Assembly (NCBI GenBank): GCA_003427395.1
Contig: BFEA01000320.1
Coordinates: 1,791,835 to 1,855,834 of the forward strand
Direction of reading: 5' to 3'
DNA length: 64,000 nucleotides
DNA from: Chara braunii
Lineage: Eukaryota > Streptophyta > Charophyceae > Charales > Characeae
Below the pieces are notes generated by a model. The model did no database searches. It worked only from the letters and a program-made list of their open reading frames with translations, and was not told the origin of the DNA. Positions within the stretch are counted from its first letter, which is position 1. Each line of letters starts with the position of its first letter. Made by a program: the position numbers and the translations under genes. This document shows, one piece after another, positions 43,168-53,829 of this stretch.

Positions 43168-44107
43168 ACACGGGATGGTCTTTCACCTTCATCGCCGCCC
43201 TCTCGTTATGTTGTCCACATACAGGATAATACGAGTATTTCTCCGGCTGTGAGCTGTCAAAGTCAGCAGGCAGCACGCCCACAGCAGGCTCGCCGTTCTA
43301 TGGAGGCGCGACGATCGGAGTGAGAACGAAAATGGGCTTCTTGTATCTCATGTCTTTACGTTTGTAGCAGTCGATCATAGCCGACGCGATGGTATCAACG
43401 AGGAACTCGTCCAAGGATCGGTGGTTGTACGCGTCTTCCTAGTCTGGAATGGCTAATATTCTTTCGGGATGGATGTGCAACACGACGTCCTTCTGCACCC
43501 CTGTCTGCATCTTGAGGAAGAACGCATTGTCGACGTTGAAGGCGTTGAGGTCAATCTCCATGTCGTCATCTCCCTCCTCGCTGTCGCCCTCATCTTCTTT
43601 CTTTCCCCTCGATGATTTCGACCGTTTCCCGGAAGACTCACCGGTTCTTCGCTGTGTCGACGAGTCTTTTGGCATTTCATCCCCACCTCCAACCCTTTTC
43701 CACTTCTCAACGGAACCACCCTCTCGTGTTGTTGGCGTCCGAGCACTCCCTCCTACCTTTCTTTGCCTTTTCAGAGCACCTACTCCCTCTTGCTCTTCCT
43801 CATCTAGCAAGTTGCGCTTTCCTCCCGACTGAGTCTTTTCAGCCGCTCTCTCACGGAATAGCCCCTGCTCGGACATCTCCTCCTCACCAGCGACGTTCCC
43901 ACTTGCTTCTCGTTCCTGGCTCAACTCCGTCTGCAGTTGCGCAGGCGCAGGTCGGGCCCGACGAGTCGTCTCATCTGACCCACGCACCTCTCGAACCTGC
44001 GGACCACCCACGCGATCTCCAGGCGAAACCTCGGCCACCTGCATGCCACGAACGAACAAACCGATCCTTTCGACCAGACCACAAGGAGTCGTCGATTCTG
44101 AGCCCTA
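43168..44107 (-). pseudogene. ParB/sulfiredoxin-like domain, with basic and acidic hinge
   Basis: From about 43500 to 43190 the frame reads VVLHIHPERILAIP, AYNHRSLDEFLVDTIASAMI, KPIFVLTPIV and YYPVCGQHNERAAM. This follows the ParB N-terminal order: a strand giving the partner positions, a helix SLDEFLVDTIASA in place of eeLaxSI, a PIxVxP strand, then GQHN where ParB has GxHR (plus-strand 43205-43216). Two in-frame TAG codons (43437-43439 and about 43298) break it. Upstream is a charged hinge with SGKRSKSSRGKKEDEGDSEEGDDD, and two adjacent stops (TGA TAG) separate it from the N-terminal ORF. In this fold ParB hydrolyses CTP, but nothing here proves that activity. Confidence 0.55.
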
Positions 44108-44875
44108 TCACAAACGTTCGCCATCGCCGCCTCCACGTGGCGTCGACTCCCCAAGCAAACCTTGGCGGCGAGATCCATGCAAGCCCGGTTTCAAAGGAGC
44201 ACGTGCATGGTCGTCCTCCGAGTCGTCTGACATGCCCACCTCTTGATCAGGAGGCATAGCTGGCAGGCCATCCTGACCTCCTATCCCCCTTTCAGAGCAC
44301 TTTCCTCCCACGAACCCAACAGGACCACTGATCGATGTCCCAGGTCCGACGTCCACGGCACTGACAGAGGTACCAGATCTCGCCCAAACCTCAAGGAAGT
44401 CTGTCACGTGAACGGCCTCATCGTGCCCCGGCGCTAGCGGGACAAAGTACGGCAAAGACATCGCACGCCGGCCGTACCCGCTGAACATCCTCCCGACAAC
44501 CTTGCATCCTTTTGCAATGTCGTCGATGGAACCATCACTTCTGTAATGCTTCTTCAACGTAAACTTGAAATTGTATTCGCCAACGTCGACCCACTGGACG
44601 ATGGACCCTGCGAGACGCGTTCTGTCGGCGCGAACGACGACGAACAAGAGCGGCCCGCACGGTGGTTGCAACGGGTCGGAGCCGTCCTGGCTCGCCCAAT
44701 CCAAATACCAGACACGTTTGCTGTAGTCGCANCANAANTTTTGAGCNCGTCGTTCTTCCTCCCCACCGCCANCTCCCCGACTCGTTTCCCTTGCCGGCGA
44801 CGACGTCGTCCCTCGACGCTCCTCTCCNTGCGGGCCGGAACCACCAGCGGAGCGGCTTCGTCCGTGTGTAGCCAT
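44108..44875 (-). pseudogene. N-terminal part of ParB/methyltransferase-like protein
   Basis: Starts at an ATG (44873-44875, MATHGRSRSAGG) and runs to a TGA TAG pair at 44105-44110. Several ambiguous bases lie at 44732-44828. Recognisable text: YSKRVWYLDWASQDGSDPLQ, then CGPLLFVVVRADRTRLAG and YNFKFTLKKHYRSDGSIDDI, VVGRMFSGYGRRAMSLPYFV. No domain recognised. The same strand and frame continue into the ParB-like part. A short duplicate of its 44690-44800 portion appears at 46025-46140, in spacer DNA. Confidence 0.5.
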
Positions 44876-46367
44876 TCCCTGAAACACACAGAGGAAATGA
44901 ACCCACATGCACTCAGAACAGTCAGCACGTCCCAACATCAACCACGACCCACAATACGTATTCTGTTATCGGTCACCCGGACCCCAAAACAACGAATTTC
45001 AGTCATAGTTAGACGACAGTGGTCCCCACGCGTGCACGTTTCGGATGAATCCGAGGCATCGTGAGCCATCCTCGTCACAATGCCCTTAAGAAAACGAATG
45101 GTCGAAAACGAAGACCGCGGAATAGATCGGATACATCCGAAGCAGGCGCAGTCGAAAAACCGACGTCGCATAGGCACCTGCAACTGGAAAAGCAATACCT
45201 AGCAAGAAGGCACTAGAACGCTGACACAGCAGACGAAGACGTGCACCCCGTGGTGATACGGTGTCATCCGAAGTCGACAAGCGGATTGTAAAGTTCGCCG
45301 GTGTAGTTCGGATGCATCCGAGCTCCAAAGTGGTGTGGACCACCCCCTTGCGGACCGGACCAAACCGAACTCGAGTTTTCTTGTCCTTCTAAGTCGGTAA
45401 CGTTTGTGAATCGGATGCATCCGAATTCGAACAACGCGGTCCAGAGACGGTCATCCACAAGAGGGCACCATCTACAACACGTGTTTTCGTCACCGACCTG
45501 TGAGCACTGGGTTAACCCTATCCTGCTGGAGGTTTGGTTCGGTTGAACCTGAACTTCACAAATGTGGCTCGGATTAATCCGAGACGGGGACCGGCGGATG
45601 GACCCCACGGTCTACTGACGCCCATCCAGCCTTCCAAGCTTTCGTTATTCCCCAACTTTCCTTGGGTCCTCCCGAATTTCGCACGGTGTGTCTTTGTCCT
45701 TGAGTGTTTAAGACGGGTGTGGCTCGGATTTATCCGATTTCGACAGGGGCTGTCCCGATACGTGCGACCACGACAGGCTGCGCCGACATCGTGTGCTTTC
45801 GTCGTACAAGTTTATCAGACCATGCGACGTCGTCAATACCCTCTGCGCATGTTGTAAATTCGAACAAGCCATCAGTGTGGTTCGCATTAATCCGACTTCG
45901 CCGAGGCGTTTCGGTTTGTTGTCGCCCCACCACACACCGGACCTCCCCGCGATTGTCGTAGTGTGTCATTATAATCTGTGCGTCATCATGGGGGATGTCG
46001 TCATCCTCGTGAGTTCTAGTTGGTTGTTGCTCGCCCAATCCAAACAACAGACATGTTTGCTGTAGTCGCAGCACAAGTTTCAAGCTCGTCTTTCTTCCAC
46101 CCGAGCGTCACCATCTCGACTCGTTTTAGTTGCATGAATCCGAGGCATCGTTAACCTTCGTCATCAGACTGCCTTTCGTAGAGCGAATGGTCGAACACGA
46201 AGACAGCGGGGGAGTTCGGACACATTCGAACTGGGCAGAGTCGAAAGTCTGACGTTGTGACTCGGATGCATCCGAATTAGCATAATCCGAGACAGAAACG
46301 GCCGACCACAAGAGGAGGCCATCGGCATGGCGTGTTTTCCTCAATGACCTGTGAGCATAGGGTGGAC

Positions 46368-47437
46368 CAGGGTTGTCGAGCCCCGGCCCCGGGGCCCCGG
46401 CGGGGTTCCGGGGTTCCGGGGGTGGGCACCCCCAACCCCGGCTCCAGACCCCCCCGCAAAAAAAAAAAATTAAAAAAAAAATTAAAAAATAATGGGGGGT
46501 GCGCAGCGAAAGCGCGCACCACATGGNNNNNNNNNNNNNNNNNNNNNNNNNNNNNNNNNNNNNNNNNNNNNNNNNNNNNNNNNNNNNNNNNNNNNNNNNN
46601 NNNNNNNNNNNNNNNNNNNNNNNNNNNNNNNNNNNNNNNNNNNNNNNNNNNNNNNNNNNNNNNNNNNNNNNNNNNNNNNNNNNNNNNNNNNNNNNNNNNN
46701 NNNNNNNNNNNNNNNNNNNNNNNNNNNNNNNNNNNNNNNNNNNNNNNNNNNNNNNNNNNNNNNNNNNNNNNNNNNNNNNNNNNNNNNNNNNNNNNNNNNN
46801 NNNNNNNNNNNNNNNNNNNNNNNNNNNNNNNNNNNNNNNNNNNNNNNNNNNNNNNNNNNNNNNNNNNNNNNNNNNNNNNNNNNNNNNNNNNNNNNNNNNN
46901 NNNNNNNNNNNNNNNNNNNNNNNNNNNNNNNNNNNNNNNNNNNNNNNNNNNNNNNNNNNNNNNNNNNNNNNNNNNNNNNNNNNNNNNNNNNNNNNNNNNN
47001 NNNNNNNNNNNNNNNNNNNNNNNNNNNNNNNNNNNNNNNNNNNNNNNNNNNNNNNNNNNNNNNNNNNNNNNNNNNNNNNNNNNNNNNNNNNNNNNNNNNN
47101 NNNNNNNNNNNNNNNNNNNNNNNNNNNNNNNNNNNNNNNNNNNNNNNNNNNNNNNNNNNNNNNNNNNNNNNNNNNNNNNNNNNNNNNNNNNNNNNNNNNN
47201 NNNNNNNNNNNNNNNNNNNNNNNNNNNNNNNNNNNNNNNNNNNNNNNNNNNNNNNNNNNNNNNNNNNNNNNNNNNNNNNNNNNNNNNNNNNNNNNNNNNN
47301 NNNNNNNNNNNNNNNNNNNNNGGGCAGGGCCGGGGTTGTTTTTGCAGGGGCGGGGGTCGGGTAGCCCCGCGGCGGGGTTCCGGGGTTGAAACCCCTACCC
47401 CGGCTTGGGCCCCGGGGATCCCCGCGTGACAACGCTG
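46368..47437. mobile_element. hAT-like GC-rich insertion containing the gap
   Basis: Left end CAGGGTTGTCGAG (46368) and right end, read inward, CAGCGTTGTCACG (47437), with CAG ends as in hAT elements. Flanking octamers GGGTGGAC (46360-46367) and AGGTGGAC (47438-47445) match seven of eight bases, as expected for hAT target duplication. The paralogous block at 45500 has no insertion at the same point (GCACTGGGTTAACCCTATCC). The interior is extremely GC-rich (CCCCGGCCCCGGGG) with homopolymer runs of A, then Ns. Confidence 0.72.
46527..47321. other. Assembly gap of 795 Ns
   Basis: A run of N only. It lies wholly within the GC-rich hAT-like insertion, which explains why it was hard to assemble. 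Reading frames drawn through it have no meaning. Confidence 0.99.
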
Positions 47438-47699
47438 AGGTGGACCCTATCCTGTCGGAGGTGTGGTTCGGATTAATCTGAGATGGGAACCGGTGGATGG
47501 ACGGCACGGTCTGTTGACAGCGTGTGATTTCGTCGTTCATGTTTATCAGAACGTGCGACGTCGTAAATACCGTCTAAGCATGTGACAAATCCAAATTTGC
47601 CATCGGTGTGGTTCGGATTAATCCGAACTTCGCCGAGGTGCCTCGGTTAGTGGTCGCCCTGTGAGTTTTAGTGGGTTGTGGCTCGGATGCAACCGAAAT

Positions 47700-48594
47700 T
47701 AACAAGGGTGGCTTGGATACATTAGTTGTTGCGCCACCACAAGATGGTATGGACAGGGTGGGCTGTCGTCCTCCTCGTTGGTCAGACATGTCGCCGTCGA
47801 CAATACCCTATAAGCATCTGATTGCTTCGTGTCCTGTCCTGTGTCCACGTCAGCGGAAGGGTTCCTCGCGGCGTTTGGCTGATGCGAGGTTTAATAGGGT
47901 TTAAAGATTTGAATTCACGTTCGTGTCCTGTGTCTTCGGATCTGTCGTACCATTCTTCGGATTACTGATCTGTGATTGCACTCAGGGGGGACCAACCTAA
48001 GATCGGTTGAGCAGCTGTCTGCGATACACGAAGATTGGAGAAAGGTTAAAAACACGCACAGACACGGAAGGGAGACTAAGATGGATAGAGCATGGGCAGC
48101 AAGAGGGTCTGTCTTTATCTCTCTATCTCTCCATGTGCAGATCCTCCGGATGGTGTTGTCCATTTCGGAATTCGCAATGTGACCCAGTAATAAAACTGCG
48201 CAAAAGAAATATAAGAAAAAATTGTTCGTGTCCGCGAGAGGAAGAGTGACGAAAAATGTGAAAGATTCGACGACTGCGGAGGACAATCTACGGATACAGA
48301 ACCGAACGCCGAGCGAACTGCCTGACGCGACTTACGCGGAAAAATGAATAAACAAACCGAACTCAATAAAAATTAATTCAGCGAGAAGAAAGTCCATGTA
48401 CAATCCAGAAGAGACACGTTTCGTGAGAAACCATGTTCTCGTGTTTGACAACATACGACGAAAATCCTTATATCGCAGTTCGTGAGAGAGACAATAAATT
48501 GACGACAAGCGAGTAACACTTCAAGAAAACATCTAAAGTGACGACACAATCTCGAAGGGCATGTCACAACATTCTCGGGCTACATTCGCGGGTC
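47700..48594. other. Spacer without recognisable genes
   Basis: Mixed composition, no ORF of coding character. It contains tracts such as GTTAAAAACACGCACAGACACGG. No palindrome cores. I see nothing further. Confidence 0.5.
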
Positions 48595-49368
48595 TCGTTT
48601 CGTTGGTGACCACTCGCCCCGATCAGATGGCACACTCGCACGTCCACGTGTCAGATCCTCAACATGCGTGGCCACGCTGATGGATGTGGGGCTCAATTCA
48701 ACAACATTCTGTTGTCGCAGAGAGCACCGCATCCATCAGCGTGGCCACACTTGTTCAGGACGTGACACGTGGACGTCTGAGTGTGCCGTCTGGTTGGGGC
48801 GAGTGATCGCCAATGAAACGCATGCACTCTTGCTCCCGAAACTCCTTCATCTCGCCCCGATCAGATGGCACACTCAGACGTCCACATGTCAAGTCCTGAA
48901 CATGCGTGGCCGCGCTGATGGGTGCGGGGCTCTATTGGACAACATTCTGCTGCCGCCTAGAGCCTCGCATCCATCAGCGTGCACACGCTTGTTCAGGAAC
49001 TAACACGTGGACGTTTGAGTGTGCCATCTGATCGGGGTGAGTGGTCGCGAATGGAACGAAATCCGCAAATGCACCCCGAGGTAAGTTTGGGAAAGAAACA
49101 GGCCAGCGCATAAGACGAACGAAATAGAGGCGCTGAAGACAAACTAATGACGGGGACGAAGATGTTAGTTGAACACGACGGCACACATGTCCACGTGTCA
49201 AGTCCTGATCATGTGTGGCCATGCTGATGGGTGCGGGGTTCTATTCGACAACATTCTGTTGCCGCATAGAGCCCCGCATCCATCAGCGTGCCCACGCTTG
49301 TTCAAGACCCGCCACGTGGACGTGTGAGTGTGCCATCTGATCGGGGCGAGTGGTCGCTAATGGAACTA
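48595..49368. repeat. Three foldback units of about 200 bp
   Basis: Unit 1 (48595-48821), unit 2 (48851-49056) and unit 3 (49180-49368). Each begins with CGCCCCGATCAGATGGCACACTC (unit 3 is shortened at this end), goes through ACGTCCACGTGTCA and GTGGCCACGCTGATGGATG, and returns as the inverse with a loop CAACAACATTCTG...TGCCGC. Arms are about 90 bases. They are tandem foldback elements, likely capable of long hairpins. Confidence 0.85.
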
Positions 49369-49534
49369 GAGGCACTGATAGCAAACTAACGACGGGAATG
49401 ATGATGGTGGTGGAGCACGACGCTGTTGGTTCTTTCTCGTTCTTTTGTCTGCACTCGTCATTTACGTTCGCAAACTTTGTGCGAGCGACACAGACAAGCG
49501 CACTAAAACAAACGAGGTAAAAGACAGAAAGACA

Positions 49535-49960
49535 GATAAATAGATAGTGAGAGAGAGAGAGCGCGACAGAGAGGCGATCTCCGCCTTTATCACACGGCCC
49601 AATCAAACGTCACGATCAAATGACCCCGAAATTCACTTCGATCACACATCGGACTCTCGGAGAAAAATCCCTGTTAGATCACACGACACTGCTCGTTCGC
49701 GGCGACTGAACCCAATGTCATCGCTACCGCGCGAATCCCGACCACAGATCACGTACATGTGTGGGCATTCTGACAGTCTACGCAAACCCAACATGCCAGG
49801 AGTTTTCAGGTCGGTGGAGATGGCGAGAGAAAGAGAGATGGAGAGAGAGAGAGGGAGGGAGAGAGAGAGGGAGGGAGAGAGACAAAGAAATAGAGAGAGG
49901 GCGAGAGAGCGAGAGAGCGAGAGAGAGAGAGAGCGAGAGAGCGGGAGAGTCGTCGATATC
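49535..49960 (+). repeat. GA-rich simple repeats flanking a unique block
   Basis: Runs of (GA)n at 49545-49575 and 49818-49948 with CGAGAGAG units. Frames through it give Arg-Glu alternation, a by-product. It resembles the GA tracts in the 35.4-36.4 kb repeats. Confidence 0.8.
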
Positions 49961-50579
49961 ACCGTAAAATCCGCGCGGGCCCCGATAATCAAAAGTGGGC
50001 GGAAACGTTTGCGCCAGATGATGCGTTGGAACCGTCGATAGCACGGTGAAAAAATGTCAGTCCTCTCGAAATCACGGCCCGCCCTCCCGCGACGGTTTTG
50101 GATCGGGCCATTTCGTGAGGACGGTCCGTCAAAAAAGGGACCGCCTGATGTCACAGCCCGCGACGCGGCAGTCCGCTGTTACTGACCCTGCGGCGGGCAG
50201 CTGAAGGGGGTGGCAGTCACACCCATTCGCTGGTGTCATTTCTTCCGTGTACTGCCTTTGTGACGCGTCCGCCATCGCTCGAAGTCGTCGGCATCATATC
50301 ACAGGCCCCTTGCGCATCCAGGCCCTCGTTCTTCTAGCAATCGTCCGCAGCGGGGGGCACTAACGAAAACGTCACGCGACTGTAGACCTTGCGCGTCGTC
50401 CTTTTCGCGCTGTGCTCTTCTTGTGTCGGCTGGAGGCGTTTGTTGACTCGCAGGTCAGTAAGAAGCCCACACGCCTTCACCATTTCAAGCCCCCACCTCT
50501 TCCCATTGCCCTTCCACTCCTTCGACTGTGCAAGTCTTGTTCTCTGCCACCACCTGCTCCGCCAATCACGCGCGCACGA

Positions 50580-51200
50580 TCTTGAGCGCACGACGCCCAC
50601 TGATCACAACCACGGAAGACCCCATGCAGTGACACACGCTGACGTCATCATCTTGCACATGACGTCAGCGACGGTCAATGGCTTGTGGCTTTCACAGTCA
50701 TCGCCCTCGAGTCTTGGTGTCCTCAACATCGCTTGCTGGCGTCCTCAACATCGCTTGTCGACATCCTCAACATCGCTTGTTGGCGTCCTCAACATCGCCC
50801 TCGATTCTTGGCGCCCTCCGACGACCGCATCTGACGCGTGGAGAAAGTCGCATCGCCCTCGATTCTTGGCGTCCTCAACATCGCTTGTTGGTACACTTTC
50901 TTGGACCCTNGCTCGCGGGTCNTCTTCCACCTAGTCTACTCAGGATATCGCAATGCAGTCGGTCGTGCGAGTCTTCTTCTACATCACCGCCTGCTCCGTC
51001 AATCACGCACGAGTCGACATGAGCGTGATCTTGACTCCATGATGTCCGCAGCTCACAACCACCAAAGTTCCCTTCCACTAACACACGCTACTGTCACCAT
51101 CTTGCGCATAACGTCTGGAATTCGAAATGGCTTGCGGCTTTCGCAGTCAAGATCGTCGAACGCCTCCGACGACCGCATCTGACGTGTGGACGAAGTTTCA
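50580..51200. repeat. Tandem duplication with 22-bp repeats
   Basis: A block at about 50580-50700 recurs at 51005-51150 (CACACGCTGACGTCA / CACACGCTACTGTCA, ATGGCTTGTGGCTTTC / ATGGCTTGCGGCTTTC). Between them are four to five copies of TCCTCAACATCGCTTGTTGG (50710-50900) and a duplicated CCTCGATTCTTGGCG. Two ambiguous bases lie at 50910 and 50923. Confidence 0.7.
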
Positions 51201-51232
51201 TTGCCGTTGCTCCCTCGCGTCCTCAAGATGGA

Positions 51233-51390
51233 GATATGTGATCACCGCTGCGATAACACATCATCCGATAGACGTCAACACCAAAGACGTCATCTGAAAA
51301 AACGCGTGTCGATTGACTTTCAGATCCCGTCCATCCATCTCCGGTGTTGACGTCTATAGGATGATGTGTTATCGCAACGCTGATCACATC
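51233..51390. repeat. Foldback element with 50-base arms
   Basis: Left arm 51233-51282 and right arm 51341-51390 are inverse copies centred on GCGATAACACATCATCC and GACGTCAACACC. The loop is about 58 bases. Few mismatches. MITE-like; no target duplication seen. Confidence 0.8.
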
Positions 51391-52260
51391 ATCCCATGTC
51401 CCTGAAAGTTGGAAGTCTCACGGCAAACGCGCACCTCCAACAGGAATTGCACGTGTCGCATGCACAGCCAACAGTGGCAAATTCACCCCATCCACAACGT
51501 TCAGCGACGACCCGTTGCGCACAACGGATACCCATGGCGAATCCGAAACATCCCAAATTACCGCCGATCCCGCGACATCCCACCACCAAGGGCCAACTTC
51601 GAGCCCATTTCCGATCGACTCGGTGATTGAACATGTCCATCGCGGTTGTGGACGACATCAGGATCTTTTTCTTGTTCTCTTGAACGTTCCCTGTCTCATC
51701 GACCGTTCTCACACACGCAGCTAGCAATGAGGAACCGCCACGCAATCGGGTGTGAGACGCCGAACACGCATCGGCAACATCTTGGACATGGAACTAGCGC
51801 TTACAAGTTCCATCGCGCCCACAAGAAAACATCACAGCACCACCGCCCGTGCGGCAGCCCGTCCCCTCGCCACGATTTGTTTGGGGCGAACTCTGACGTG
51901 GACAATCCTTGCGACGATTACAGTCTCGAAATCAGAGCTGAATGAACGCACCAATGACCTCGTGGAACGATCAGCTATCGGTCCACGCCGATCACATTTG
52001 GATTCCACTTAATCGCAGCCGCGTGTTCCAGAGCAGCTTAAGGAGGCGTGCGCGGGATTGCAGCAGGAGTGAGAGAGTGATGTTCGTGCCACTTGTTCCG
52101 GATGGAGTTCGGATTCATCCGAGCTCAGGATGCAGGCAATAGTAGATGTCATTTGCGATGCCAGTGGTTGGATGACTATGCCCCCTTACATCCGACCCAT
52201 TGTTTTCACGCAACGTCCCCCCATCGAGAGTTTTGAGGCGACCCCCTGTCCATGACAACC
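51391..52260. other. Spacer without recognisable genes
   Basis: Short frames here have no coding character. One palindrome core lies at 52110 (GTTCGGATTCATCCGAG). Nothing else seen. Confidence 0.45.
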
Positions 52261-53330
52261 CGCCACTCATAACTTTTGTCGGTGTTCTTTGTCTCCCACG
52301 AGGGGTTATGCAATTCTCAGGCTGGACGTTTTTGTTCCGCCTCACTACGGAACGTGTGATGTAGTTCGGATGAATCCGAACCACAACCCTCGGCTCGTGG
52401 GAAGTCTCAACGGGAACCGCAACCCTCCGATATCTCAGTGGAAGGGACAACGACACCACAGGGGATCGCTTTCGAAGTAAATATCTCCACAAATCATGAC
52501 TCCGGTAGCTCCCCATCTGTTTTTGCCTTTGTTTGTAGCTCGGATGAATCCAAACCCTAACCACAAATGACTGACAGACGACAGTCGTGGCTTTTGTTAG
52601 TGTTTATTTCTTCCGCATTGGGTAGTGCAACACCCACACAGGACTTATCAGTTTCGCGTCACTCCTAAACGTGTGATGCAGCTCGGATCAATCCGAACCA
52701 CACCCCTCATCGCATCGGGAGTCCCGAGGTGAGTATCACCCCCAGTGACGGAATGTCTCATCGGGGAAGGAAAATGGCGGCACACGCCACGCGTCCTAAA
52801 TGCAACATATAATATACGTAGGTGGGCACTCATGGCATTTGTTGTTGATTTTTCCTTCCGAGCGGCGAAATGTGAACATTTCGCAGGACGTCTAGGTACC
52901 GTCTGACTGAAACCTTTTGTTGTGGTCCGCATTAATCCAAACCTCATGGCTCGACGGCAATAGAGTCTGATTTGTCTGCCACATTGCGCAGGTGGGTCTC
53001 ATGAACTGGGGATGGCACTCTTGGCTTTTGTCTGAGTTGTTTTCTTGCACATGGGGCAGTAATGCAAACATCGCAAAGGACGTGTTGCTTCCTACCGGCT
53101 CCGCCTTCGATTCCAAGGGTGTCTCATCCTTCTGCCACATCCCACCGAATGAGGCGAGGACGCTGGGCGGTGGCTCGGATTAATTCGAGCCACGGATGGT
53201 CGCACGACATCCCATTTAATGTCTATCTTTCCGGGTGGTTGCTCGGATTGATCCGAACCATGGATTGGTAGGCTTGGATGAGCTTCTGTCTAGGACTTCT
53301 GTTGGCAGGTGGCTCGGATTGATCCGAACC
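52260..53330 (+). repeat. Tandem repeat of about 300 bp, palindrome in most units
   Basis: Four or more diverged units share an element such as GGCTTTTGTTAGTGTT or GGCATTTGTTGTTGAT, a C-rich stretch, CGTGTGATGCAGCTCGGAT and then the palindrome (52365, 52682, 52925, 53242, 53313). The last two sites are only 71 bases apart and their flanks (GGCTTGGATGAGCTTCTGTCT) are also duplicated. Confidence 0.7.
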
Positions 53331-53829
53331 TCGGATCCGGGGCGGGGCGGCAGGCTTGGATGAGCTTCTGTCTTGCGCGTCTGTTCAACTCGTATTCAGA
53401 ATGATCGTGGTAGGTAGAGTTTGTACTTTCAAGGCTCTACGAAAAGTACTTGTCATGTCGACTTTGCGAAAACGTCTTCTGTAGATGAGGCGGTGTAATG
53501 TGGCTGTCCGGCGTCGGTGTGCTGTTTCGTTCCTCCCCCAGAAATACACAAACGGATGTTTTGCACACGACGACGAGGGTCGTCCGACTGTTCTGTCCGT
53601 CTCAATGTGCTTTACGGCGTTGGTTTTGATAATTTTAGGAAATCCCGCATCTGCTCTGGAACGGGTTCGTGCATGACTTTTAGAAAACACTACATTGGCT
53701 TGGTGAACTTCTAATTGATGACCTTCTGTAAGGGTTTTGCCACGCGATGTGGAAAGATCTTTTTTTTGGACGATTTCCGATTGACGGCCTTCTGTAAGGG
53801 CTTCGCCGATAAAAAAAAGTGTTGGGCGT

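Larger units (their letters stand above)
44990..47700. repeat. Duplicated noncoding block carrying palindromes
   Basis: Sequence at 45030-45960 is repeated, with gaps, at 46130-47660: ATGAATCCGAGGCATCGT (45045, 46131), CGAATGGTCGAA, ACCTGTGAGCA, ACCCTATCCTG, GGATTAATCCGAG or -CTGAG, GTTTATCAGA and GTGGTTCGCATTAATCCG or GTGGTTCGGATTAATCCG. The second copy is split by the hAT-like insertion. Palindrome sites keep their places in the two copies, so the sites predate the duplication. Confidence 0.7.

Noticed and set aside
46332-47540. Long reading frames of 290-365 codons on both strands
   Set aside because: They run through the N gap; most of their length is unknown residue.
49547-50154. ORFs with Arg-Glu or Leu-Ser alternation
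   Set aside because: These are translations of the GA simple repeat.
51396-52142. Several overlapping plus-strand ORFs of 60-100 codons
   Set aside because: They overlap in all three frames with low-complexity composition and no similarity to anything else in the window.
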